From: Treponema sp. | GTDB taxonomy: Bacteria > Spirochaetota > Spirochaetia > Treponematales > Breznakiellaceae | Reading direction: 5' to 3' | DNA length: 6,316 nucleotides | Assembly: GCA_009785045.1 (NCBI GenBank) | Contig: WQXC01000093.1 | Span: 1 to 6,316, forward strand | Shown here: in pieces, positions 1-6,125 of the stretch | Position numbering within the stretch: the stretch's first letter is position 1 | Layout of the letters: each line of letters starts with the position of its first letter | Notes under the pieces: generated by a model | Told to the model about the DNA's origin: nothing | The model's input: only the letters and a program-made list of their open reading frames with translations | Database searches by the model: none | Position numbers and translations under genes: made by a program

Positions 1-864
1 CACGAGACAGCAATTTCCGCATGCCTTGAAGCAAATAAGGCAATGGGACAGCTTGTCGGCGTTCACGCCATGAACCTTGCCATAGAAAAAGCGCGTAACA
101 CAGGCTGCGGAATGGTAACTGTCCGCAATTCCAATCACTACGGCATTGCAAGCTATTACACAGAAATGGCAGCGGCGCAGGATTTAATCGGCGTCTGCAT
201 GACAAACACAGAAGCTATCTGCGTTCCCACTTTCGGCTCGCAGGCAATGACAGGAACAAATGCCATGGCTCTTGCAATGCCCGCCGAACCTTTTGTCTTT
301 TCCTACGATGCAAGCACTACAGTTGTGCCTCGCGGAAAACTTGAAGTATACAGAAAAAACGGGGAGCCGCTTCCTGAGCACTGGGCGCTTGATGCAAACG
401 GCAAACCCTGCACTGATGCGGCAGTTGTAGTGGAAAATATTATCGCAAAGGCAGGCGGCGGCATAGCACCGCTTGGTGGAATGGGAACGCTTAATGGCGG
501 GCATAAGGGTTATGGCTTAAGCATAATTGTAGATCTTTTTTCTGCGGTAATCTCAAGCGGGCTTACATCAAACTATGTAAACAGAAAACCGGGTCATACC
601 GGCATATGTCATTATTTTATGGCGATTGATTACGGTGTCTTTGGCGATAAAGTTTCGATAAAGGCCGGTATGTCAAAGTTTTTACAGGAACTGCGTGACA
701 GTAAAAAAGCTGAAGGCAAAACCCGTATTTTTACACACGGAGAACGTGAAGCCGAATTAATGGCACAGCGCGCTGAGGGTGAAATACCTGTTAACGAAAA
801 AACACTTGAAGAAATGAAGAACATTGCACGTTCTCTTAAGCTTCCAGAATCAGCCCTTCTTTAG
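1..864 (+). CDS. Ldh_2-family malate/L-lactate-type dehydrogenase, 3' part (5' end outside window)
   Basis: This is the C-terminal 287 residues of a NAD(P)H-dependent 2-oxoacid oxidoreductase of the Ldh_2 family, which includes malate, sulfolactate and ureidoglycolate dehydrogenases, DpkA and YiaK. Family members are usually about 330-365 aa, so roughly 50-70 N-terminal residues, including the usual N-terminal catalytic His region, lie left of the window. The frame is open from base 1 (HETAISACLEANKAMGQ...), so the ATG at 43 is internal. Family signatures visible are SNHYG (bases 130-144), the TNTEA...FGSQAMTGTNAMA segment, PLPEHWALDANGKP, and PLGGMG followed by GGHKGYG (bases 496-516). The exact substrate cannot be read from sequence. 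The TAG stop lies inside the convergent metallo-hydrolase gene, with a 29-bp overlap and no terminator. Its 5' neighbours are unseen. The family call is firm; the substrate is unknown. Confidence 0.9.
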   Translation, partial: HETAISACLEANKAMGQLVGVHAMNLAIEKARNTGCGMVTVRNSNHYGIASYYTEMAAAQDLIGVCMTNTEAICVPTFGSQAMTGTNAMALAMPAEPFVFSYDASTTVVPRGKLEVYRKNGEPLPEHWALDANGKPCTDAAVVVENIIAKAGGGIAPLGGMGTLNGGHKGYGLSIIVDLFSAVISSGLTSNYVNRKPGHTGICHYFMAIDYGVFGDKVSIKAGMSKFLQELRDSKKAEGKTRIFTHGEREAELMAQRAEGEIPVNEKTLEEMKNIARSLKLPESALL

Positions 865-1672
865 CCATGATAATTAACGGCTGAATATTCCCCGCAAAAC
901 TTTTTTCGATCTGTTCAAGCTGGCTGTCTGTATGCGACGGGTCGTGATGAAAGAGAACTAGTTTTTTAATACCCATGCCGGATGCTGCCTGAATCACATG
1001 ATTGTATGAACTATGACCCCAGCCAATATGGGTCAGATATTCTTCCTGAGTGTACTGGGCGTCATGTATTACGATATCTGCGCCTTTAATGAACTGCTTG
1101 ATTTTTTCATTATCTTCTTCGGATTGAAACGGCTCGTGATCATAAACAGTAACAATTGATTTACCATTATAGCCAATTTTATAACCAAGGCATGTCACCT
1201 GATGATTCAATAAAATACCGGTAACAGTCAAACCTCCGCCAAGATCGGCTGTATTACAGCTTATCTGGTTATATTCAATTTTTGCGGCAAGCTCGTTTGT
1301 CTGCACAGGCCAGTATTGGGAAGAAAACTGATTTTCAATAATAGTTTTTATATTATCATTACTTCCGGCTGCAGGACCTGTTATGCGCAACTCTACGCCG
1401 GGCGTATAAATGGGGTTAAACATGGGAAGACCCATTATATGATCCCAGTGTGTATGAGTAATAAATATTTCTGCTTTTATTTTTCCGTATTTTTTTAAAT
1501 CGTTTTCCAGGAGCCATTCTCCCAGCGGATGTACTCCGGAACCTAAATCAATAATTATAAGACGATCGTCAGCCCGTATTTCAAGACAGGATGTGTTTCC
1601 GCCGTAGATGACTGTATCATGTCCGGGACACGGAATTGAACCGCGCACTCCCCAAAAACGAACTGTAAGCAT
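836..1672 (-). CDS. Metallo-beta-lactamase-fold hydrolase (RNase Z/PhnP-like group)
   Basis: A 278-aa cytoplasmic MBL-fold metallo-hydrolase with no signal peptide. The N-terminus VRFWGVRGSIPCPG (residues 4-17) and YGGNTSCLEI (23-32) are typical of the RNase Z/PhnP/YycJ-like branch. The metal-binding motif is H73-T-H75-W-D77-H78. Further probable ligands are H157 (LLNHQ), D204 (VIHDAQYT) and H242/H243 (LFHHDP); GWGHS (217-221) is also characteristic. The fold predicts a dinuclear zinc phosphodiesterase or related hydrolase, but the substrate is not determinable. The start is fixed because the conserved RFWGVRGS motif begins five residues after the ATG. No Shine-Dalgarno sequence precedes it; two overlapping TATAAT boxes lie just upstream instead. 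The gene follows the LamG/FN3 gene on the same strand after 36 bp. Its last nine codons and stop overlap the dehydrogenase 3' end in antisense. Confidence 0.88.
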   Translation of the reverse strand: MLTVRFWGVRGSIPCPGHDTVIYGGNTSCLEIRADDRLIIIDLGSGVHPLGEWLLENDLKKYGKIKAEIFITHTHWDHIMGLPMFNPIYTPGVELRITGPAAGSNDNIKTIIENQFSSQYWPVQTNELAAKIEYNQISCNTADLGGGLTVTGILLNHQVTCLGYKIGYNGKSIVTVYDHEPFQSEEDNEKIKQFIKGADIVIHDAQYTQEEYLTHIGWGHSSYNHVIQAASGMGIKKLVLFHHDPSHTDSQLEQIEKSFAGNIQPLIIMAKEGLILEA

Positions 1673-1677
1673 ACTAA

Positions 1678-1706
1678 ATTATATTATAACCCTTAATAAA
1701 ATACAA
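1678..1706 (-). promoter_or_regulatory. Predicted promoter for the MBL hydrolase, leaderless arrangement
   Basis: On the minus strand TTGTAT (1706-1701) is followed after exactly 17 bp by TATAAT (1683-1678). A second TATAAT overlaps it at 1688-1683 and pairs with ATGACA (1712-1707) at 18 bp. Only five bases separate the nearer -10 box from the ATG at 1672, so transcription would begin at or within a few bases of the start codon. The only G-rich stretch (AAGGG, about 1695-1691) is too far upstream to act as a ribosome binding site. This is prediction from hexamer match and spacing only. Confidence 0.5.
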
Positions 1707-1708
1707 TG

Positions 1709-3328
1709 TCATTGATTTAATCCCGCAAGAGGGCGAGCTGTAACTTCAGCGGAAAATTCCCCAATGTTATAGTTAATCTCCCCGGTTATAAGATCATAAG
1801 CGGCGATCCTGAAATAATAAAGCGTTCCGTTTTTTAATCCATCAATATAAATATTATTGGTTATTCCAACATCAATTGGAGAAGACCCTTGCTTAGATTC
1901 ACTGCCAAAAAGCTCTCCGCGGACTGCGCTGTAGTAGACCAGATACCCTGCCGTGTTTGCAGTCGGGCTGTGTCTCCAGCGAAGCATTACCCCGCTGTCA
2001 GCAGCGGACGCTGTTAGATTACGCGGCGGCAGGGGCGGTTCTCCCGGCATAAAGACTATCTGAAGTTCATCAAGGTAGGGACTGGTTTCTCCGTCTGCAG
2101 AAGGATAAAAATCCACTGCTATTTGCACATAACGTCCGCGAACACCGTCTATTTCCGTTCCTGGTGTAAATGCAACCCAGCGGCTGTTGTTTAAAAGATA
2201 GGGGTTTTCGCTTGCGCGTACAAAAAAGTTCATCTCGGAATCGTCAAGAAATCTGAATCTTCCGTTTTCGCGGAATTCATTACGGACTGTCATGCCTTTA
2301 ATGTTCGTTCTGCCGCCGGAAGCATTAATTCTTATTACACCGCTGGAATTTTCGCCAAGATCGACAAACCTTGTCTCTATTCTGCCGCCGGAAGAGGTAA
2401 ACCTGCTAATCGATGATCTTCCGGCATAAACATTATGAATTTTAAACTCGTCCATTAACCCGGAAAAACGTTCGCCAAGCAAAAAACCGCCGCCGTTTCC
2501 GACGACCGGCGTATAGACTTCACTGCTTTCACGGCCTGACCTTGTCGCATAAACAATTGATTCACTGTTTCCGTCTACCATATATTCCAAAAGTCCTGTG
2601 GATGCATCAAACCTGATAAGATGATGACTCCAGGTTTTTGGAACTATGGGAGTGCTCCCGGAAAACTCAATATTAATATGGGTATTGCCCTGAATTGAGG
2701 CAAAGAAATTAACAAACGACCACTGAAGTCTGTTTTTTGAAGCAGTACATTGAATACGCTGTACGACATGGCTCCCATTAACAGGTTTTGCAGAACCCCA
2801 GGATATAATCTGTTCACCGTTTTCCAGATTTAACGGGTACAGCCAAAATTCGATTGTAAAATCCCTGATTCTGTTTCCGGGAGCAAAAAGCGCATTTCTG
2901 CTCTGCGGCTGAATAACAATGGGACCTGAATTAACATCCAGACCAGAACGGCCAAATAATGCCGCGCCTGTACCGGCTCTTGCAAATGCGCGGTCTACTG
3001 CTTCAATATCCGGCGGAACAGTAAGCCTGTAATGACCTGCACTATCTCTGAAAAGTCCTGGATCCCTTTCATCAAATGAAACAGAAAGATCGAGTGTATT
3101 TTCGTCTAAATTTGAATAGACAGGAACAGATAAAACCGGCGTGGATGAAAGTAATAAAACAGGGTAAGGTCTTATCGCTCTGGCTTCGGTAATTCCTGTT
3201 CTGCTCTCGGCGATTCTCCAGGTTGCTTCTCCGCCTAAAGAAATGGTCCTTTCCCCAACGGCGAATATACTACCGGAAACAAACAGGAAGATGTATACTA
3301 TCAGTATGGGAGCTATAACTTTTCTCAT
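1709..3328 (-). CDS. Exported LamG-like + fibronectin type III protein
   Basis: A 539-aa secreted or envelope protein. Residues 1-23 form a signal peptide: basic MRK, a hydrophobic core IAPILIVYIFLFV, and likely cleavage after SIFA. Residues about 130-305 look like a concanavalin/LamG-type jelly roll: DFTIEFWLYPLNLENGEQIISWG, then WSHHLIRFDASTG, YMVDGN, and FSGLMDEFKIHNVYAG. Residues about 315-428 are beta-rich, ending RYVQIAVDFYP...SPYLDELQIVF, and resemble a second jelly-roll or discoidin-like segment. Residues about 433-535 are a fibronectin III domain (PPLPPRNLTAS...VMLRWRHS...GYLVYYS...YYFRIAAYD). A 15-bp exact direct repeat (2308-2322 and 2380-2394, 72 bp apart) encodes two SGGR turns. 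No catalytic motif or C-terminal anchor is seen, so a binding or adhesive role is inferred. A purine run (AAAGAG, 3338-3333) precedes the ATG. The gene is divergent from uvrC. Confidence 0.82.
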   Translation of the reverse strand: MRKVIAPILIVYIFLFVSGSIFAVGERTISLGGEATWRIAESRTGITEARAIRPYPVLLLSSTPVLSVPVYSNLDENTLDLSVSFDERDPGLFRDSAGHYRLTVPPDIEAVDRAFARAGTGAALFGRSGLDVNSGPIVIQPQSRNALFAPGNRIRDFTIEFWLYPLNLENGEQIISWGSAKPVNGSHVVQRIQCTASKNRLQWSFVNFFASIQGNTHINIEFSGSTPIVPKTWSHHLIRFDASTGLLEYMVDGNSESIVYATRSGRESSEVYTPVVGNGGGFLLGERFSGLMDEFKIHNVYAGRSSISRFTSSGGRIETRFVDLGENSSGVIRINASGGRTNIKGMTVRNEFRENGRFRFLDDSEMNFFVRASENPYLLNNSRWVAFTPGTEIDGVRGRYVQIAVDFYPSADGETSPYLDELQIVFMPGEPPLPPRNLTASAADSGVMLRWRHSPTANTAGYLVYYSAVRGELFGSESKQGSSPIDVGITNNIYIDGLKNGTLYYFRIAAYDLITGEINYNIGEFSAEVTARPLAGLNQ

Positions 3329-3342
3329 AATTCTCTTTTACG

Positions 3343-3371
3343 ATTATCGGCATTAATTGGTATGGAAAATC
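3343..3371 (-). promoter_or_regulatory. Weak candidate promoter for the LamG/FN3 gene in the divergent gap
   Basis: The gap between the two divergent start codons is 33 bp (3329-3361). On the minus strand GATAAT (3348-3343) is a 5/6 match to a -10 box, but the sequence 17 bp upstream, GATTTT (3371-3366), is a poor -35 and lies inside the first codons of uvrC. No convincing uvrC promoter was found on the plus strand: TATACT at 3266-3271 and 3294-3299 lacks a -35 partner. One or both promoters therefore probably lie inside the opposing gene. Confidence 0.25.
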
Positions 3372-5227
3372 AGATAAATTCAGAAAATTACCTTGAAAAC
3401 CTGAAGGCAGCGGCTCTGGATGCTCCGTCTGAACCTGGGGTCTACATTATGAAGGATGCTGATGGGCAGATTATCTATGTAGGAAAGGCAAAATCCCTTA
3501 AAAACCGGATAAAGTCATATTTTTCAGGCGAAAAAGATATAAAAACCGCTACTCTCATGCGCCGTGTCCGCTCATTTGAAACAATAATTGTCCATAACGA
3601 ATACGAAGCTTTGCTGCTGGAGAATACACTGATTAAGCAGCATAACCCCAAGTATAATCTTAGTCTGAAAGACGGAAAAACTTACCCTGTTATCCGGATA
3701 ACACACGAAGATTTTCCGCGTATTTTTCGTACACGCAGAATAATCCAGGATAACAGTCTTTATTTTGGACCGTTTCCGGATGGACAGGCTGTCATTGCTA
3801 TGATGGACTTAATCGACAAGCTCTTCCCACTGCGTAAGTGTAAGAGAATAAGAAAAAACGGACCGTGCATGTATTACCACATTGGACGCTGCATGGCGCC
3901 CTGCTGCGGAAAAATAAATATTGATGATTACGCTATCCATGTACAGCGGGTGCAAAAATTGCTGTCCGGCAATACAGAATCGCTGATTATTGATCTTACT
4001 GCCAAAATGCATGATTATGCTCGTGCGCTGCAGTTCGAAAAAGCCGCGCAAATACGGAACGCAATCAAGGCAATTGAAAATCTGGCAGGCGAAGACAGCT
4101 CTGTAGAAGATCTTAACCCGGAAGACAGGGATTATATCGCATGGGCTGCCGAGGGGGTGCTTGCGACATATACCGTTTTTTCCATGCGCGGCGGCAAAAT
4201 GACAGGCCGTGACTTGTTCCGTACCCGTTCTGCTGCAGATGAGCAGGATTCGCTGGAGCTATTTATTATGACTTATTATGATAAAACTCGATTGCCGCCG
4301 GCTAAGATATATTTGCAAAAAACTTCACACAGAGGCACAGAGGACACAGAGAACACAGTAAAATATTTAGAATTGATTCATAGCTGGTTTAAGGAAAATT
4401 TTGATTACATACCGGAACTGCTGGCGGCAACCGAAAAACACCATGAGGCAATCCTTGCAATGGCAAGGCAGAACGCTGCAGAGGATCTCCGAAAAAGACT
4501 GAAAGAAAGAGGCGCAGGTCCTGCTTTAGACGAACTGGCGCGTGTATTAGACCTCAGTTCGAAACCGGAGCAAATTGAAGGTTTCGATATAGCCCAGCTT
4601 GACGGCAAACATCCGGTTGCGTCTCTAATCTCTTTTAAAAACGGAATCCCGGATAAAAAGAACTACCGCTATTTTAAACTGCGAACTGTTATTGGAATTG
4701 TAGACGATTTTGCCGCTATGCGCGAAGTTGTCAAGCGGCGTTACTCACGGTTAATCCGCGAAGGTAAAGATTTACCCGATTTAATCCTTGTAGACGGCGG
4801 TATTGGCCAGGTAAACGCTGCAAAAGGCGTTCTGGACGAACTGAGAATAGACTGCGGTCTTGTCGGGCTTGCCAAACGCGAAGAAGAACTCTGGCTTCCA
4901 AATGCAAAAAAACCGCTTATTTTACCCCGGCAGTCGGAAGCGTTAAAAATCTTAATTCATGTCCGTGATGAATGCCACCGGTTTGCCACTGGTTTAAACC
5001 AAAAACTTCGCTCAAAAAACACATTGATTTTCTCTATCCTGGAATCGGTAGAAGGGGTCGGCCCCAAACGCGCAGCGGTAATCATGAAAGCCTATGGATC
5101 AATCGCAAATATCGTAGCCGCAGACCCGCAGGAAATAATGGAACGTTGCCGTTTGAGCGAAGCTTCTGCCCGGGCAGTACGTGCGGTAGTTAAGTTAGAG
5201 CTTGATAAAACCGCTAATTCCGTTTAG
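3362..5227 (+). CDS. uvrC: Excinuclease ABC subunit C (UvrC)
   Basis: UvrC makes the two incisions flanking a DNA lesion during nucleotide excision repair, acting after UvrA and UvrB. The 621-aa protein is complete. Residues 22-100 are the GIY-YIG nuclease (PGVYIMKD, then IIYVGKAKSLKNR with catalytic-type R49, and E87 in LLLENTLIK), which makes the 3' cut. Cys160, 169, 177 and 181 match the four-Cys cluster reported to bind 4Fe-4S in E. coli UvrC. Residues about 207-241 are the UvrB-binding UVR motif (ALQFEKAAQIRNAIKAI). The C-terminal RNase H-like nuclease keeps D409 (GFDIAQ), D478 (LVDGG), D536 and H539 (HVRDECH). Tandem helix-hairpin-helix motifs follow from residue 561 (ESVEGVGPKRA). Odd points: an extra segment around residues 321-333 is encoded by a CACAGAGG-type repeat, and no Shine-Dalgarno sequence precedes the ATG. 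The start is supported by normal spacing to PGVYIMKD. All domains are present, which excludes a short Cho-type homologue. Confidence 0.97.
   Translation: MENQINSENYLENLKAAALDAPSEPGVYIMKDADGQIIYVGKAKSLKNRIKSYFSGEKDIKTATLMRRVRSFETIIVHNEYEALLLENTLIKQHNPKYNLSLKDGKTYPVIRITHEDFPRIFRTRRIIQDNSLYFGPFPDGQAVIAMMDLIDKLFPLRKCKRIRKNGPCMYYHIGRCMAPCCGKINIDDYAIHVQRVQKLLSGNTESLIIDLTAKMHDYARALQFEKAAQIRNAIKAIENLAGEDSSVEDLNPEDRDYIAWAAEGVLATYTVFSMRGGKMTGRDLFRTRSAADEQDSLELFIMTYYDKTRLPPAKIYLQKTSHRGTEDTENTVKYLELIHSWFKENFDYIPELLAATEKHHEAILAMARQNAAEDLRKRLKERGAGPALDELARVLDLSSKPEQIEGFDIAQLDGKHPVASLISFKNGIPDKKNYRYFKLRTVIGIVDDFAAMREVVKRRYSRLIREGKDLPDLILVDGGIGQVNAAKGVLDELRIDCGLVGLAKREEELWLPNAKKPLILPRQSEALKILIHVRDECHRFATGLNQKLRSKNTLIFSILESVEGVGPKRAAVIMKAYGSIANIVAADPQEIMERCRLSEASARAVRAVVKLELDKTANSV
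4325..4358 (+). repeat. In-frame CACAGAGG-type short repeat inside uvrC
   Basis: About 34 bp made of degenerate 8-9-bp units: CACAGAGG (4328-4335), CACAGAGGA (4336-4344), CACAGAGAA (4345-4353), and a partial CACAG (4354-4358). It is read in frame as TSHRGTEDTENT (residues 321-332), a hydrophilic stretch unlike its surroundings. From the conserved (K/E)I(Y/L)L motif to the conserved AR(Q/T)NA motif this UvrC has 54 residues against 43 in E. coli UvrC as I recall it, an excess of about 11 residues, close to the size of the repeat. Similar CACAGAGG strings occur, from memory, as interspersed repeats in various unrelated bacteria; no search was possible. Confidence 0.7.
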
Positions 5228-5230
5228 AAT
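5202..5230 (+). promoter_or_regulatory. Predicted promoter for the lipoprotein gene, inside the uvrC 3' end
   Basis: TTGATA (5202-5207, 5/6 match to -35) is followed by a 17-bp spacer and TAGAAT (5225-5230, 5/6 match to -10). The -10 box contains the uvrC TAG stop codon. Predicted initiation near 5237 leaves a leader of about 24 nt that carries the AAGGAG ribosome binding site. The lipoprotein can therefore be transcribed independently of uvrC, although no terminator prevents read-through. Confidence 0.55.
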
Positions 5231-5248
5231 ATATATTAGCAGGGATTT

Positions 5249-5254
5249 AAGGAG
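5249..5254 (+). promoter_or_regulatory. Strong Shine-Dalgarno of the lipoprotein gene
   Basis: AAGGAG lies six bases before the ATG at 5261. It is the only consensus ribosome binding site in the window, which makes the missing ones before uvrC, the MBL gene, the M23 gene and the activase stand out. It fixes the start of the small lipoprotein. Confidence 0.85.
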
Positions 5255-5260
5255 AAAAAT

Positions 5261-5515
5261 ATGAAAATTATCAGCTTACTATTTGGATTAGTCATTATTT
5301 TAGCGCTAACTGGCTGCACTTCCAATAAAAATATTGAGCAAACTGAAGAGTCTCCTGCTGCAGTTGTTGAACAAACTGAACAGCCTGCTGTTGCAGAAGT
5401 TGTGCAGAACGAAGAACCTGTCCAAGCTGAACCAGTCTGGGAAGCCCCCATCGAAATTTCTGATGTACCTCCCAGAGAACAACCCAGTCCAACACCATTC
5501 AGAAATTCAAAGTAA
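5261..5515 (+). CDS. Small repeat-bearing lipoprotein
   Basis: An 84-aa predicted lipoprotein of unknown function. Residues 1-18 form a lipoprotein signal peptide (MK, then IISLLFGLVIILAL) ending in the lipobox L16-T-G-C19. Cys19 would be lipidated and become the N-terminus of a 66-residue mature protein. The mature part is low-complexity, rich in Glu, Gln, Pro, Val and Ala, acidic, and probably unfolded. It contains three 11-residue tandem repeats (residues 26-58) and a Pro-rich tail (DVPPREQPSPTPFRNSK). No enzyme motif is present. The signal peptide, lipobox, strong AAGGAG site and nearby promoter make it a real gene despite its size. It lies 33 bp after uvrC and 92 bp before the M23 peptidase. 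An envelope spacer or tether role is only a guess. Overlapping open frames in this stretch reflect its simple composition. Confidence 0.82.
   Translation: MKIISLLFGLVIILALTGCTSNKNIEQTEESPAAVVEQTEQPAVAEVVQNEEPVQAEPVWEAPIEISDVPPREQPSPTPFRNSK
5336..5434 (+). repeat. Three tandem 33-bp (11-residue) repeats in the lipoprotein gene
   Basis: The units start at 5336, 5369 and 5402 and encode EQTEESPAAVV, EQTEQPAVAEV and VQNEEPVQAEP. The first two are also clearly alike at DNA level (GARCAAACTGAASAG at each start); the third has diverged. The pattern fits ancient in-frame duplication, and copy number could vary between strains. Confidence 0.7.
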
Positions 5516-5560
5516 CGGTTAGTTAAAAAAAACTTTATTCCTCCCTTTTACGAAATTTTG

Positions 5561-5589
5561 TTGATCTCTATATGTAAACTTCATATAAT
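5561..5589 (+). promoter_or_regulatory. Predicted promoter for the M23 peptidase gene
   Basis: TTGATC (5561-5566, 4/6) and a perfect TATAAT (5584-5589) are separated by 17 bp in the AT-rich 92-bp gap after the lipoprotein gene. Initiation would fall near 5596, giving a leader of only about 12 nt with no proper Shine-Dalgarno sequence (the best is a weak GGTAG at 5594-5598, overlapping the predicted start site). Confidence 0.6.
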
Positions 5590-5607
5590 TTCTGGTAGTA
5601 TATTTCT

Positions 5608-6108
5608 ATGGGGAAAATTCTTAAAATTGTGATTATTGTTGTTGCTCTGCTTACTATTGGTTTCCTGGTGCGTCCGCCTGTAACAGGAGGAAGGCTTTCT
5701 TCGTTATGGGGTATCAGGTTTACTGGAGAAAGTATTCTTCATGCAGGAAGCGATATTGCACATAGTATTGGAACGCCGATTAATCCTGCCATAATGGGTA
5801 GAATAAGGGAAACCGGTTACGATGATCAGCGCGGCAACTATATCAGGATAGCCCATGCTGGCATTATCGAATCGCGTTATTATCATCTTGATTCAATAAA
5901 CATAAATAATGGAGATACCGTTAATCACAGTTCAATTATTGGAACTGTTGGGAACACAGGTTATTCTACAGGTCCGCACTTACACTACGAAATAAGACTT
6001 TTTGGAATACCTCTTCCGCCGTTTTTACTCTCTTTACCAGGTATGATTTTTAAGTATTTACCAACTAAAATCGAATTTCCCAATATTGAAATACCGGCAA
6101 ATTTGTAG
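5608..6108 (+). CDS. Membrane-anchored M23 (LytM-type) peptidase
   Basis: A 166-aa zinc metallopeptidase of family M23, whose members cut peptide cross-bridges or stem peptides in peptidoglycan. Residues 4-21 (ILKIVIIVVALLTIGFLV) form an uncleaved-looking signal anchor that places the enzyme outside the cytoplasmic membrane. The catalytic domain, about residues 30-130, keeps all key positions: zinc ligands H45 and D49 (HAGSD) and H126, with catalytic His H93 (YYHLD) and H124 in H-L-H. The typical GTVGNTGYSTGPHLHYE block is intact, so it should be active rather than an EnvC/NlpD-like degenerate activator. There is no LysM or coiled-coil region, making it near the minimum size for the family. 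A second hydrophobic stretch (residues 131-151, LFGIPLPPFLLSLPGMIF...) follows the domain and might associate with the membrane. It has its own predicted promoter and no Shine-Dalgarno sequence. The activase ATG follows after 17 bp. Confidence 0.92.
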   Translation: MGKILKIVIIVVALLTIGFLVRPPVTGGRLSSLWGIRFTGESILHAGSDIAHSIGTPINPAIMGRIRETGYDDQRGNYIRIAHAGIIESRYYHLDSININNGDTVNHSSIIGTVGNTGYSTGPHLHYEIRLFGIPLPPFLLSLPGMIFKYLPTKIEFPNIEIPANL

Positions 6109-6114
6109 TAAAAT
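6086..6114 (+). promoter_or_regulatory. Predicted promoter for the activase gene, overlapping the M23 3' end
   Basis: TTGAAA (6086-6091, 5/6) and TAAAAT (6109-6114, 5/6) are separated by 17 bp. The -35 lies in the last codons of the M23 gene and the -10 starts right after its TAG stop. Initiation near 6121 would leave about 5 nt before the ATG at 6126. The AT-rich context makes chance matches fairly likely, and co-transcription with the M23 gene is an equal alternative. Confidence 0.4.
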
Positions 6115-6125
6115 TAATAATCCAC

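Noticed and set aside
43..45. ATG at 43 as the true start of the dehydrogenase
   Set aside because: The frame stays open to base 1 with family-like sequence (HETAISACLEANKA), and the remaining protein is too short for the Ldh_2 family. The real start is outside the window.
184..824. Minus-strand open frames inside the dehydrogenase (184-504 and 630-824)
   Set aside because: They are shadows of the conserved Ldh_2 frame. The Cys/His-rich 184-504 translation looks zinc-finger-like only by chance of the antisense codons.
836..1672. Calling the MBL protein RNase Z (rnz) or PhnP outright
   Set aside because: The fold and metal motif match the wider group, but I see no feature that separates tRNA 3' processing from other phosphodiesterase activities, so no symbol is given.
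4328..4358. CACAGAGG units as a CRISPR array
   Set aside because: The units are 8-9 bp, contiguous, without spacers, and lie inside the uvrC reading frame.
3809..4608. Minus-strand open frames inside uvrC (3809-4051 and 4405-4608)
   Set aside because: They are antisense to conserved UvrC domains and show no recognisable protein features.
5236..5522. Alternative open frames on both strands over the lipoprotein gene
   Set aside because: They arise from the simple repeat composition. None has a ribosome binding site, signal peptide or known motif, whereas the 5261 frame has all of the expected lipoprotein signals.
5518..5540. Terminator after the lipoprotein gene (AGTT, A-run, AACT)
   Set aside because: The arms are only 4 bp with no GC stem, and no T-run follows a hairpin. 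The A-run is better read as part of an AT-rich spacer.
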